Both the position numbers and the translations under genes were made by a program. A DNA stretch of 64,000 nucleotides, taken from the NCBI RefSeq assembly GCF_003693265.1, contig NZ_RDRE01000005.1, positions 104,414 through 168,413 on the forward strand, given 5' to 3'. The stretch's first letter is position 1. Every line of letters begins with the position of its first letter. Below are positions 9,874 through 19,301 of this stretch, piece by piece. Below the pieces are notes generated by a model that saw only the letters and a program-made list of their open reading frames with translations, was not told where the DNA came from and searched no databases. This DNA comes from Corynebacterium gottingense (lineage in GTDB: Bacteria > Actinomycetota > Actinomycetes > Mycobacteriales > Mycobacteriaceae).

Positions 9874-12800
9874 TTATGCTTGCGTCATCCTGCGACGAGC
9901 AAGCGCTGCACCAACGAGCATCAGTACGGTGCTCAACGCCAACGGCGCTTGGAGCCCTGGCCCGCCGGTCTTGGGCAGGTTGCCCTGGCGGACGTTGGCG
10001 AGTTCCAAGTACACAGTGTCCGTCTCTTTCTCGGGAAGATCGGAGCCCTGCCAGACGCTCATCACCGGCGAGTCCGTCGAAAATTCGCCATTCTGACCAC
10101 GGAACGCAACGACGTCTTTTCCATCTTGCTTCGAAATTTTGAAAATAACAGGCTCGGTCAGCAGTGAGTACTGTACCCGCTGATTGTCTACTTCCCTGCT
10201 CGGAGCTTGAGTTTCGATCAACATGTATTCAGTATCTCGTTTTAGAACTTTTTCAGTGGAGTAACCGACGCCATCCGCCGCCTTAGAAAGCTCGATGCTC
10301 TCGGGTGCAGGTGCACCGTTTACCATCTCATGCAACTCGAAGCGAGCTCCATCTAGCGCCACCTTACGGTTCCCATAGTCCACTTTATTCATTCGGAGTT
10401 GCACCGCCGACGACCCATCGCAGCCAGCTTCCACCTTATTATTGGTTTGATTCGTGTCATTATCGTTGTTGAAAACCGTGGCCGCGTTGGGGGCGCACGC
10501 ACCGTCAGGCTGCTTCGCAAAGATGAAGAAACGTGCGCTTTCTCCGGGCCAAAGTGCACCCGAACTCAGCTCGAGATAGCCCGTCATCGTGTTCAGTGTC
10601 TCTTTCGACGTGAACTTGGCCCAATCTTCTGAAGGTCGATTTCCATTCACCAGGGTGCCAGGTAAGAAACCGATCGAATCTCGAAGGTATCCCTCGGGGA
10701 TCTCATCTTCTACACGGCCACCACTGGATGCACCATCGCCGACGTTCTTAATTTGCACCTCCCAAAATGTGTACTGCTTAAATTCTGAACCAATCTTTTC
10801 CTTCGCCTGGGCTAGCTCTTTTTGAAAGTTTTGATCGTCAGGGAATACCCGCTGCTTCAAAACGGCTAGATCGGATTGTGGATTGCCTTCAGCACGTAAG
10901 CCGTTACTCGAGGCATCCGTGTTGTACGAAAACGGGACATTCCATAGCACTTCTTCAACCTGAATTACCCTATCTGGTGAGCTCGGGTTCGTGATTCGAA
11001 TCTGGGCTCCAGGACTTCCAGCCGAAGACTGGCCACCAACTGCAAAGCCTAAGTTCCCATTAGCGTATGTCCACGCCTTACCGAACGTGGTCTCAGCCTT
11101 CAGGACTTCACCGCCCTTGGTTGTACGTTGAGCCTCGGTCAACGGAAAGTACTCGGCCTTTCCTGTCTGAAGATCAAGACGTTCCAAAATAATAGGGCCA
11201 CCATTTGCATTAAATTTTTTCCAGTCAACTCCGGTTTTTCCGTAGTGATTGCTTCCTACGATGCCCCATGCATGACCCGGATCACCCGGGTGCACCGCCA
11301 AGTCTTCGGAGACGGTCCGGGAACCATCAATTTTCGTACCCTGAGGCGTGGGCGCGCCGAAATTTTTACTTGAAGGGAGAGGTACTTTGTAAAGTTTTTG
11401 GGTTCCAGAGAGCGCTCCGTTTGCAAGGTAAAGTGTGCCATTGCTTACCACGCCACTATTGATGAGCATCATGTCGTTGAGTCCTTGCTGGCCCTTGTTA
11501 TAGGAGTAATCGAACAAGGGGACTCCATTAGCGTCTAGCACTGGTCCGAGATTGCGGACAGCGCCAGTAACTGGATTGATTTGGAGAAGATTTCCTGGCG
11601 GATAACAGTCTGATTTACCGTCGGGCGCTTTTCGGTACTGGCTTATCGCGTAAAGCCAGTTGTCTGCGGGGTCATACGCTAGACCATTGTAAATCCAGTC
11701 GGAATCCCCTATTTTCTGGAACTTATCGCTGCCCTGGATCTGCTGGCTCAAGTTGGTTTTAACCATCAAGGTACGATTTCCGGTTCCGCCATTCGCGTCG
11801 ACAGAAGTCGAGACATACACTTGCGTGCCCTGCAAACGCTCTTCGTCGGTCAATGTGCGCTTCGGTGCGGGTGTAGCCATCTGTACTTCGTCTGTAGGGG
11901 AATCGGTAACCTTCCCAATTTTTATATCTCGAGCGGCGCCCACAAGCTGAACACGAGCATCGATATCGAGGCCCGCGTAATCGGTAGACACCGACACATC
12001 GAACGCACCTCCTTTAGCAATAGCATCGTTTCCGCCTCCCGGAGGTCGCACCGTCAGGGTGCGACCGTCAGCAGACACTTCACTGTAGGCGTTCATGTTG
12101 CGGCGCGTGGCTCCCTGAGAGCTTGACGTAGTCAAGCCACCATCAAGCTGAGACGTGTAGAAAATCTCGACCCTGTCTTTCGTTATTCGACTCCCCTCCG
12201 GCACAGTAAGCGTAATTTTCTCAGTCGCGAGTTCCTGCGGCACGCCAGTCACACGAATCACTCGCTGGCCGGGACCTCCGGCCGTATTTTCGCTGATGAC
12301 GCCCTGGTAATACTTGTGCTTCCCGGATCCCCCGTCGCCAAAGACTTGGCATTTGTCGTCGAACGCGTCTTGCACCAAATCCTCTGGAGCGAACCCAACT
12401 GACATAATCACAGGCCCTGTCGGTCCCGCAACGTACTTGTCCACGACGTTATATGGACCAACATCCGGATTCGGCTTGAAGTTCATGATGAGTTCGATCT
12501 TCGAACCGACTGGAGCTGCGATACGTTCAGGAAGGTAGAAGTCTACGCCTCCCCAACCACGATTTTCTGGGTCATTCTGAGCGACGTTCGGGAAAGGATC
12601 ACCATTAAATACGGCAGGAGCAGTCCGTTCGTAAAGTACTTTCCCATTAGGAGCTGTTATTCGAACAGTAGGCTCTCCAGCCTCATTGCTCAAGAAATAT
12701 CCGTTTTGTTCTTTGACGCTTCCCCAGATATGGCCAAAAATTTCACCTTCTTCAGTTGTCGTTCGAGATACTTCCACCCGAGATACGCCTTCGCTGTCAG

Positions 12801-14115
12801 CAGGGTAAACGGTGGAGCGCATCACTGTATCTCCGACCTTCTCTTCCCAGCTATAGGTATTGCGCAGTCGCTCGTCGACACGGTAGGAGCCATACACCTC
12901 CATCTTGTAATTACTTGGTGTGACTCGCCCAGTAGAGCTGTTAAACACCATTGCAATGTCATTCCCGCTCCAAATGTCGACGTTCTCACCAGGTTTACCG
13001 TCTACCGGGTCGAAAAACTGAATGTCGTAGCCTTTAATCCGCCCTCTATCGTCCTTAATGGGCAGCGTTTCGATGTTGGACGATGGATAGTACCTCGTAC
13101 CGTTCTTGCGCAATACCATAGGTAGGTTCACGCGATTAGAGTTGTTCTCCTCATTCCACACGCGGACACGCGTAACACGAATGTCCTTCCCAATTTGGTT
13201 AGGGTGACTTCCTGTAACTGTCGTCGAGAGGAACGGTTTCCCGTTCCCGGAAATTCCCAGTCCAGGTGTGCTTGGAATATTTACCGTTCCACCAGTTAAA
13301 TCGGATGTTTCCATTTTTCGCTCAAGGGACCACGCTTGCCCCGAGCCAGCGCTCACCCGATACCCTAACGCGGTGAGATCCTCTTCTTCCGGTTGGCCGT
13401 CAAGACCTATGAATTCGATTTTGGTCGGGATGTCCTCGCTCTCGGCGATGTCGTACTCGCCCTTGGTCTCCGTCTTGACCTTGATGGTCACGTCGACCGG
13501 CGGGATCGTTTGCAGCGCGTTCAGGTCAAAGCCGATGAAGGTGCCGTCCTTGGTGTTTACCCAGCCGAACTTCTTGCGGTCTAGCTCGCGGCCGTCGGCG
13601 GTGACGGAAAGGACCTCGGTGACCTCGCCCTTGCGAGTCAGCGCGAAGATGTTTTCCTCTGAAGCCTTTCCGCCCCACTGCCACAGTTCGCCCTCGGAGT
13701 CGTGGACGTGGATGGTGTCCACGTCGCCGTCACGTTTCACGGTGATGCCGTCTTCGGTAACCGCGCCCGGGAAAAGCGGGCTCGGGCCAAGCGGCGCCGT
13801 GCCTCTTGGTGTCGCTGCTGGCGAGGACTGCGCCGGAGAGGTTGCAGCGCCCGAGGGGGAAGCGGGGGCTGCAGCGTCCGTGCCTGAAACTCCGTCGGCA
13901 GCTTCGGCAGCGCCGGAGTCAACAGATGGCAAACCTGCGTCCAGGGCCGGCTGTTCGGCGGACACGGAATCGGGGGCAGACTGGTCGGCAGTCGGCTCGG
14001 CCACGCCGGCGGGGGCGGTGCCGATAGCCATGACAAGCACGGCCGCGAGCAGCGCACGGACCGGTCGTGCCACGCGCGAGCGCGTGGTGGTGTGACGCAT
14101 CGATGTACTCCTCAT
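9874..14115 (-). CDS. Giant LPXTG pilus tip protein (SpaC-like)
   Basis: A 1413-residue exported protein, with signal peptide (VRALLAAVLVMAIGTAPAGVA) and LPKTG sorting signal at residues 1380-1384, membrane helix and basic end. The middle (YVSTSVDANGGTGNRTLMVK, WIYNGLAYDPADNWLYAISQ) resembles a beta-propeller-like repeat region seen in actinobacterial surface adhesins. A SpaA-like domain with MLIETQAPS precedes the anchor. Its position after the minor pilin and its size fit the tip adhesin of a Spa pilus. It overlaps the upstream gene by one base. Base composition changes inside: about 10150-13390 is visibly AT-richer than both ends, suggesting a replaced central adhesin segment. Confidence 0.85.
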   Translation of the reverse strand: MRSTSMRHTTTRSRVARPVRALLAAVLVMAIGTAPAGVAEPTADQSAPDSVSAEQPALDAGLPSVDSGAAEAADGVSGTDAAAPASPSGAATSPAQSSPAATPRGTAPLGPSPLFPGAVTEDGITVKRDGDVDTIHVHDSEGELWQWGGKASEENIFALTRKGEVTEVLSVTADGRELDRKKFGWVNTKDGTFIGFDLNALQTIPPVDVTIKVKTETKGEYDIAESEDIPTKIEFIGLDGQPEEEDLTALGYRVSAGSGQAWSLERKMETSDLTGGTVNIPSTPGLGISGNGKPFLSTTVTGSHPNQIGKDIRVTRVRVWNEENNSNRVNLPMVLRKNGTRYYPSSNIETLPIKDDRGRIKGYDIQFFDPVDGKPGENVDIWSGNDIAMVFNSSTGRVTPSNYKMEVYGSYRVDERLRNTYSWEEKVGDTVMRSTVYPADSEGVSRVEVSRTTTEEGEIFGHIWGSVKEQNGYFLSNEAGEPTVRITAPNGKVLYERTAPAVFNGDPFPNVAQNDPENRGWGGVDFYLPERIAAPVGSKIELIMNFKPNPDVGPYNVVDKYVAGPTGPVIMSVGFAPEDLVQDAFDDKCQVFGDGGSGKHKYYQGVISENTAGGPGQRVIRVTGVPQELATEKITLTVPEGSRITKDRVEIFYTSQLDGGLTTSSSQGATRRNMNAYSEVSADGRTLTVRPPGGGNDAIAKGGAFDVSVSTDYAGLDIDARVQLVGAARDIKIGKVTDSPTDEVQMATPAPKRTLTDEERLQGTQVYVSTSVDANGGTGNRTLMVKTNLSQQIQGSDKFQKIGDSDWIYNGLAYDPADNWLYAISQYRKAPDGKSDCYPPGNLLQINPVTGAVRNLGPVLDANGVPLFDYSYNKGQQGLNDMMLINSGVVSNGTLYLANGALSGTQKLYKVPLPSSKNFGAPTPQGTKIDGSRTVSEDLAVHPGDPGHAWGIVGSNHYGKTGVDWKKFNANGGPIILERLDLQTGKAEYFPLTEAQRTTKGGEVLKAETTFGKAWTYANGNLGFAVGGQSSAGSPGAQIRITNPSSPDRVIQVEEVLWNVPFSYNTDASSNGLRAEGNPQSDLAVLKQRVFPDDQNFQKELAQAKEKIGSEFKQYTFWEVQIKNVGDGASSGGRVEDEIPEGYLRDSIGFLPGTLVNGNRPSEDWAKFTSKETLNTMTGYLELSSGALWPGESARFFIFAKQPDGACAPNAATVFNNDNDTNQTNNKVEAGCDGSSAVQLRMNKVDYGNRKVALDGARFELHEMVNGAPAPESIELSKAADGVGYSTEKVLKRDTEYMLIETQAPSREVDNQRVQYSLLTEPVIFKISKQDGKDVVAFRGQNGEFSTDSPVMSVWQGSDLPEKETDTVYLELANVRQGNLPKTGGPGLQAPLALSTVLMLVGAALARRRMTQA

Positions 14116-15044
14116 TAGTCTTCTTCCTTCCTCCGTGCCGCCAGGATCACGCCGACCAGCACCAGGGCCATGCCCAATCCTGCGGCCCAGAGCACGTCAG
14201 CACCGGTAGAGGCCAGGAAGCCTCCGCGGTCGTCGTTGCTGTTGCTGCCGTTCGAGCCGCCACCGTTACTGCCGCCGCCTCCGCCGTTGGCGGTGGCCAG
14301 GCCAGTGGTCGTTTCGGTGGTGCGCACCGTCGTCGGCTCCGTGGTGCGCTTGGTGGTGGTTTCGCCCGTCGTCTTCGTGGTGGTGCGGGTGCGCTCCGTC
14401 GATGGCGTGCGCTCCGTGCTCGGCGTCACAGTCGGGGTGGTGGTCACCGTGGTGGTCGGCGGAGTCGGGGGCGGGGTGTTCGGCGAGGTCGAGCCGCCTG
14501 GCAGGTTGTTGCCCGGCTTGGTCACGATCACGTTGTCATAGTTGAAGCGGTCGCCCGTCGCGTTGGCCAGCGGCAGGACGATCAGCTTCGGGTTGGACAG
14601 CCGGTAGTCGTAGTCGGAATCCGGCGCGGACTCCTCGAGCAGGTACAGGCCCGGCCGCAAGTCCATGAACTGTACGCGGCCGTTGTCGCCGGTGGTGAGG
14701 GTGGAGATTTTGTCCAGTCCGGCAGCGTGGGCGTCGTCAAGCGACATGCTCCGCGCCGCGCTACGGCCGCCGGACGTGGTGATGTCCACACCGCGCACCT
14801 GCGACAGCGTGAAGATTGCGCCGGCGATGGACGTCGGCTTCTGGCCCGCCGGGATGTCGTCGTAAGGGTTGCTGGCTACCTTGCGGACCATCAGCGAGAT
14901 CGGCTCGTTGACGTCGACGCTTTCCGCCGCGATGTTGCGGTCGTTGCCGCTGATGACACGGTCGTCTGCGGTAGCAGGCAGCGACGCGCCGACGAGCACC
15001 ACCGACACCGCACCAGCGGCCGCGAAGTATTTGAGTGTGCGCAC
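14115..15044 (-). CDS. Minor pilin / pilus base subunit (SpaB-like)
   Basis: A 309-residue exported protein with signal peptide (MRTLKYFAAAGAVSVVLVGASLPATA), a collagen-binding or prealbumin-like pilin domain (GAIFTLSQVRGVDITT; YLLEESAPDSDYDYRL, with an E-box-like Glu), a Thr-rich stalk with ERTPSTERTRTTTKTT, and a sorting signal LASTG at residues 277-281 followed by a membrane helix and RRKEED. The LASTG variant and size fit a basal pilin that ends the fibre on the housekeeping sortase route. It lies six bases after the sortase gene and overlaps the tip gene by one base. Confidence 0.85.
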   Translation of the reverse strand: MRTLKYFAAAGAVSVVLVGASLPATADDRVISGNDRNIAAESVDVNEPISLMVRKVASNPYDDIPAGQKPTSIAGAIFTLSQVRGVDITTSGGRSAARSMSLDDAHAAGLDKISTLTTGDNGRVQFMDLRPGLYLLEESAPDSDYDYRLSNPKLIVLPLANATGDRFNYDNVIVTKPGNNLPGGSTSPNTPPPTPPTTTVTTTPTVTPSTERTPSTERTRTTTKTTGETTTKRTTEPTTVRTTETTTGLATANGGGGGSNGGGSNGSNSNDDRGGFLASTGADVLWAAGLGMALVLVGVILAARRKEED

Positions 15045-15050
15045 TAGGAC

Positions 15051-15953
15051 TTAAACCTCCTCGTTCGAAGCGCCCGCGCGATCGTTCTTCTTTTTCTCGC
15101 GCCAGATCCACCAGGCCAAGCCCAGGAGAATCGCCAGCGCAACAAGTCCGAGCGCCCACATCCACCACTGCACGGTGCTGGTGGATTCATCGAGCACGCT
15201 CGCCTCGTCCGGATCCATGGGGACGCGCTCCGCGTGGACGAGAAGGCGGTGCGTGTTAATGCCGTAGGGGGTGCAGGTGATCAGGGTGAGCAGGTCGCGA
15301 CCTTCCTCGGCGCGGAGGCTGTCAGTCTCCTCGGGCAGGACCACCTCGATGTCGTAGACCTGGTACTTCATCCGCTCGCCGAAGGTGGAGAGGTAGATGG
15401 CGTCGCCGACTTCGACGTCCACGAGGTCGTCGAAAAGCGTGGCGTTGGTCAGGCCCGTGTGACCGGTGATCACCGAGTGGAAACCCTCGCCGCCGGTGGG
15501 CAGCGCCGAGCCGTACAGGTGGCCGAGGCCCTTCTGTAGCGTCTCGTCGCGCGTGCCGTGGTAGACGGGCAGGCGGAGGTCAATCGACGGGATGGCCAGC
15601 TGCGACATCGCGGACACGCCCTCGAGGTGCTTCTCGTACTCCTGGTAGTCCAGGTTGTCCTCGGAGATGCGTGCAAGCCACGGGTCCAGAATCGGGCCGT
15701 CGGTGTGCGTGCGGTTGTACTCCTTGGCCGCCTCGAGCGCTTGGTTGATCTGCTCCGGCGGCGCCTCTTGGATCTGCTCCTCGTACTGCTTGGCCACCTG
15801 CTCCTGCACCCGGTTGTTCCACTGGGTGGCCACGACCGGGTACATCAGCACCATCAGCCCCGCCAGGATAATGATGACCGGCAGCGCAATGCGCTGGAAA
15901 AACGGCTTCTGCGCCGGCTTTTTGCGGTGCTTGCCTTCCACGGCAGTAGTCAC
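15051..15953 (-). CDS. Class C pilin-polymerising sortase
   Basis: A 300-residue membrane transpeptidase that joins LPXTG pilins through a pilin-motif lysine. Catalytic residues are H165 (ITGHTG), C227 (TLITCTPYG) and R236 (NTHRL). A DPW lid motif at residues 90-92 and membrane helices at both ends (about 22-42, and near 265-285) are hallmarks of class C. Start is GTG 15953 after AGGAAGGA. The position directly after the major pilin and before the minor pilin matches Corynebacterium spa operons. I do not assign a srtA-E letter because those names depend on the pilus type. Confidence 0.93.
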   Translation of the reverse strand: MTTAVEGKHRKKPAQKPFFQRIALPVIIILAGLMVLMYPVVATQWNNRVQEQVAKQYEEQIQEAPPEQINQALEAAKEYNRTHTDGPILDPWLARISEDNLDYQEYEKHLEGVSAMSQLAIPSIDLRLPVYHGTRDETLQKGLGHLYGSALPTGGEGFHSVITGHTGLTNATLFDDLVDVEVGDAIYLSTFGERMKYQVYDIEVVLPEETDSLRAEEGRDLLTLITCTPYGINTHRLLVHAERVPMDPDEASVLDESTSTVQWWMWALGLVALAILLGLAWWIWREKKKNDRAGASNEEV

Positions 15954-16041
15954 TGCGCGATCCTTCCTACCTAGGCACGGCTGATGTGTAAAAACTGGGC
16001 GGGAGTTTTACGCCTTCCCGCGTTGAGGCGTTGGGCGCCCA

Positions 16042-16056
16042 TTGCTTATCGACGCC
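16042..16056 (+). repeat. Interspersed motif, full 15-base copy, intergenic
   Basis: TTGCTTATCGACGCC in the 193-base gap between sortase C and the major pilin, so not constrained by any protein. Confidence 0.85.
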
Positions 16057-16146
16057 CACTCGCACCCCCGCCAGCCCCTCACCAAGGGCCGGACGGGAGT
16101 ACCGGGTGGTCAGCGCACCGTTATCGTGCGCCGACCTTGGAAAGGC

Positions 16147-17871
16147 TTACGCCGCCTGGGAGTTGCGACGTGCCGCGTAGACACCGCCGCCGATGATGGC
16201 CAGGCCAGCCAGCACGATGATCAGGACACCCATGCCACCGGTGTTGGGCAGGAGCGGAACAGAGTTCTTGATGTTGTTCACCGCAACGCCGTTCATGATC
16301 TTGGTGCCGCCCTCTGCGTAGCCAGCAGACTTTGCATCAGTGCTAGTGAGGAAGTTCGCTGGCTGTTTACCGTTCTTGGTTTTACGTGTCAGCTCGAGCG
16401 GATAGACAGCATTCTTGTCGAAGGTGTAGCCAGCCGGAGCTTTGGTCTCACGCAGACAGTACTTGCCCGGGTCCTGCACTACAGCATCGTCGGCGTAGTC
16501 GGTGACGTGCAGGCCCTGGAAGGTCAGCTTGCCTTCCTTGTCGGTCTTCCCGGACGTGATCGCGTCGCCGTCGATCTTCGTGCCGTCGGCGTTGCACTTA
16601 CCTACCTCGAAGGTTGCGCCTTCAAGAGCCTTACGGGTGCCATTTTCCTCACCGGTCTTGTACACCTCGATGTTGCCGAAGTAGGAAACGACCTTGTCGT
16701 TCGGGGTCTCGCTCGGCGGTGTGCCACCCGGAGGGGTAGTCGGCGGGGTCTTCGGCGGAACCTCGGAGAAGCTGCTGTCGTCAGTGGAGTGGCGGAAGTA
16801 CTCGCGAACGGAGTTCTCCACCTCCTGGTCAGCGTTAGCGCCCTCGAGTAGCTTCGCGTTTACAGTGGCGATCACGCGGTCGCCCGGCTTAAGTACGGAA
16901 GGCTTCACGCCGACGAAGAAGCCTGCGTTCGCGCCAGCGGCAAGGTTCTTGTCCGCGACGGAGCCGTAGCCCGCGTCCGCACCGACAGCGAAGTCTGTGC
17001 CCTTGGTCAGGTCCTTCTCAGCACCGTCAGTGCTGATGACCTTGACAGTCAGGTTCTCGTAGTCCGGCGTGATCTCAGTGTTGTTGTACGCATCGCGCAG
17101 ACCGAACCAGTCGAGCTTTTTGCCTTCCTGAGCAGACGGCACGACGCCGGTCAGCGTGTAGGTCACCTTATCCTGTTTGAGGGCGTGCTTGTCCTTATCC
17201 GCGACAGTCTTTTCAACGCGTGCGAAGGAGTTCTTCGGGTATACGTTGACGTTGGAGATCCAGCCTTCACCAGCCGGGTTGGTCATCGGCAGGAACACGA
17301 TGAACGGGTCAGCCGGGATGAGAGTCTCGGTGCCGTTCTTGTCAAACTTTGCGGCCGGGGCCGGCAGCGTGTCCGCCGTCTTCGTTTCGGTGACAAGGTA
17401 TGCGCCGGCAGGCAGGTTAGAGAACGTTGCCTTGCCGTCGCTGTCAGTGGACAGCTCCTTAGCGGTAAACCCGGTGTCCTTGGTGATCGTCGGCTTATTG
17501 GCGACACCGGCCTTGTTGTACTCCTGGGACAGCTTTGCGAGACGGTTGAAGTCCTCCTGCTTGCGGATGTCGCCCTGGAGCTTCTCGACCTTGAACTTGG
17601 CCCCCTCAAGTGCCGCGCCGGAAACCTTGGCGTCCTCCTGACCGGTGCCGACACGCAGCTCGGTCGGGTTGTAGCGCTTGTTCACCGTCAGGGAGAAGTT
17701 GCTGCCCTCGGGAATGCTGGAGGATGCAGCCTTCTGCTCGGTCGCGCGCGGGGCCGGATCCGCCGTGTTCGTCGTCTGCGCGAACGCGTCAGTAGCGATA
17801 CCGGCGGAGCCGGCGAAGGTCAGGCCCGCAGCAACAGCGATGGCTGCGGTCTTTGCAATGGCTTTGGCCAT
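16147..17871 (-). CDS. Major pilin, fibre backbone (SpaA-like)
   Basis: A 574-residue pilin with signal peptide (AAGLTFAGSAGIATDAFA), pilin motif WISNVNVYPK with linking lysine K213, a second Ig-like domain with Pro-rich linker near 372-392, E-box YCLRETKAPAGY (E475), sorting signal LPNTG at residues 541-545 and a membrane helix with ARRN tail. The family forms covalent fibres by joining K of one subunit to the LPXT threonine of the next, with intradomain isopeptide bonds. Start ATG 17871 follows GAAAGGAC. It is the first gene of the operon, consistent with highest expression. Confidence 0.94.
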   Translation of the reverse strand: MAKAIAKTAAIAVAAGLTFAGSAGIATDAFAQTTNTADPAPRATEQKAASSSIPEGSNFSLTVNKRYNPTELRVGTGQEDAKVSGAALEGAKFKVEKLQGDIRKQEDFNRLAKLSQEYNKAGVANKPTITKDTGFTAKELSTDSDGKATFSNLPAGAYLVTETKTADTLPAPAAKFDKNGTETLIPADPFIVFLPMTNPAGEGWISNVNVYPKNSFARVEKTVADKDKHALKQDKVTYTLTGVVPSAQEGKKLDWFGLRDAYNNTEITPDYENLTVKVISTDGAEKDLTKGTDFAVGADAGYGSVADKNLAAGANAGFFVGVKPSVLKPGDRVIATVNAKLLEGANADQEVENSVREYFRHSTDDSSFSEVPPKTPPTTPPGGTPPSETPNDKVVSYFGNIEVYKTGEENGTRKALEGATFEVGKCNADGTKIDGDAITSGKTDKEGKLTFQGLHVTDYADDAVVQDPGKYCLRETKAPAGYTFDKNAVYPLELTRKTKNGKQPANFLTSTDAKSAGYAEGGTKIMNGVAVNNIKNSVPLLPNTGGMGVLIIVLAGLAIIGGGVYAARRNSQAA

Positions 17872-18270
17872 GGTGAAAGTCCTTTCGGAAAATCAGAAAT
17901 CGCTGGGCCCAAAGTGGTCAGCGGTGGGAAAGGTGCGCCGAGAACGGCACTCCCGGCTTGAACATGGGGCCCAGCATGGGCACCACTAAGGAATCTAAAC
18001 CCAAACTGCATGAGTGTCTAGATAAATACATGTCTATTTCAATTAACTAGGGCTCAACTGGAAAAAATTTTAATATGCAGACATTTATGCAGCTAGTTTG
18101 CACTTCTTCACTAGAGAGTCAAGGCCCCTGACCTGGGAACTTGAATGTTTGACTAAGTCCCCAAAGATTGGCGGAGTGTGGTGAGACACATTCAACCCCT
18201 GGATACTCTTCGCCACAGCACCTCCCTCGGGTGTGGACGAACGGGGGTAGAAAGCCAGGAGGTAGGGCAC
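17872..18270 (-). promoter_or_regulatory. AT-rich upstream region of the pilus operon
   Basis: About 400 bases without a convincing gene. The section 17990-18115 is strongly AT-rich against the background. It contains direct repeats TGTCTA (18015, 18031) and TATGCAG (18074, 18086). Several -10-like hexamers face the pilin gene on the minus strand, but I cannot choose one. Such a leader fits a regulated pilus promoter. Confidence 0.5.
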
Positions 18271-18305
18271 AAAAAAGGGGCGCCCGCACATCAAGCGAGC
18301 GCCCA
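18271..18305 (-). terminator. Terminator of the putative surface protein gene
   Basis: On the minus strand GGGCGC (18304-18299) pairs with GCGCCC (18283-18278) and is followed by CCTTTTTT. Confidence 0.8.
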
Positions 18306-18337
18306 AGCCGACGATTCAGCCGGCGGCTTCCACAGAG

Positions 18338-19177
18338 CTACACCAGGTAGCGGCGTCCCACCACAAAAACCGCAGCGCCAACCGCGGAGGCGATCAACAG
18401 CGCCACGAGCGCGCGAGCCACTGTGTTGGAGCCGGTCTCGGCAGCCATGCCGCGGGCCTGTACCTCGGTGGCACCGGCAACAGCATCCGCGGTCACGGGC
18501 GCGGCCTGCTGCTGCACCTCCACAGCGGGTGCTGCCTCACCGTCGGCCTGCTCGGTCTTACCACCGGCCCGAGCCTCCTCCAGCCCCTGCTCACGGATCG
18601 CACCAGCGTTGCCCGCCACCAGCTGCGCCGAGGCTTCCGCCTCCTCTGGCGTCGGGGTTTCGGCAACGCGGGCCACGTCAGCAACGTAGGTGGCGCCGTC
18701 CTTGTTCAGGTAGTAGGTCTGCCCGTCCACGTTCAGCACAGACGGGAGCGCGACCAATCCGCCGGCAACTGGCGCCGGGTTGTTCGGGTCCACCGCGTCC
18801 GCGTCGAGCGCCTTCTCCGCCGGGGCCTGGTCCGCGTCGGGCTGCACCGGAGTGGCAGGCTGGTCGCCCTGCTGGCTCTCCGGCGCGTCGGCGGGAGTAG
18901 CCGGGGCGGAGGGGGCGGGCGCGGGGGCGTCGATAAGCCCTGCGACCGCTGCCCTGGTCACGTCGACCGCGCGCTCCTGGTCGTCGGCGCTCAGCTGCGC
19001 GTAGGGGGTGGCGACGAGGTTGGCGTCGGACACGTAGTGGTCCCCTGCCTGGTTGAGGAAGTAGGTGTCACCGAGGGCGTCCGTCACCTCGGCGGGGAGG
19101 TCCTGCGCGCTGGCGAGCGGGGCCGCGGTGAGCGTGAGCGCACCGGCAAAGGCGACGGCGAGGGAAGTGCGGTTCAT
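18338..19177 (-). CDS. Exported surface protein with AAETG sorting-like signal
   Basis: A 279-residue protein of unknown function. ATG 19177 follows ACAGGAGA and opens a signal peptide (VAFAGALTLTAAPLASAQ). It holds two copies of a unit of about 45 residues (TYFLNQAGDHYVSDANLVAT and TYYLNKDGATYVADVARVAE) separated by a Pro/Ala/Gln linker, then an Ala/Glu-rich helix. The end is AAETG (residues 245-249), hydrophobic helix and GRRYLV. That layout resembles a sorting signal with a non-standard first residue. The adjacent sortase gene suggests enzyme and substrate, which is inference. Confidence 0.75.
   Translation of the reverse strand: MNRTSLAVAFAGALTLTAAPLASAQDLPAEVTDALGDTYFLNQAGDHYVSDANLVATPYAQLSADDQERAVDVTRAAVAGLIDAPAPAPSAPATPADAPESQQGDQPATPVQPDADQAPAEKALDADAVDPNNPAPVAGGLVALPSVLNVDGQTYYLNKDGATYVADVARVAETPTPEEAEASAQLVAGNAGAIREQGLEEARAGGKTEQADGEAAPAVEVQQQAAPVTADAVAGATEVQARGMAAETGSNTVARALVALLIASAVGAAVFVVGRRYLV
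18926..18938 (-). repeat. Interspersed motif, 13-base copy
   Basis: GCTTATCGACGCC on the minus strand, read Leu-Ile-Asp-Ala (GLIDAP) at the start of the linker between the two repeat units. Confidence 0.85.
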
Positions 19178-19301
19178 GGTGGTCTCCTGTCTCGAGCAAG
19201 GGTCACTCTCAAGTTCACCTTTAGACTTTACACAGAGGTGCCACGTTTTCCCAGGAGTCACACGTAACACATTGGCAACGATTGTCGCGCATGTGCGTCG
19301 G

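Noticed and set aside
6967..14115. Frameshifted single gene for the two large pilins
   Set aside because: Each has its own signal peptide, ribosome binding site and LPKTG anchor, so they are separate duplicates.
18085..18306. 73-codon minus-strand frame upstream of the pilin
   Set aside because: No ribosome binding site, no recognisable features, and it overlaps the terminator of the neighbouring gene.
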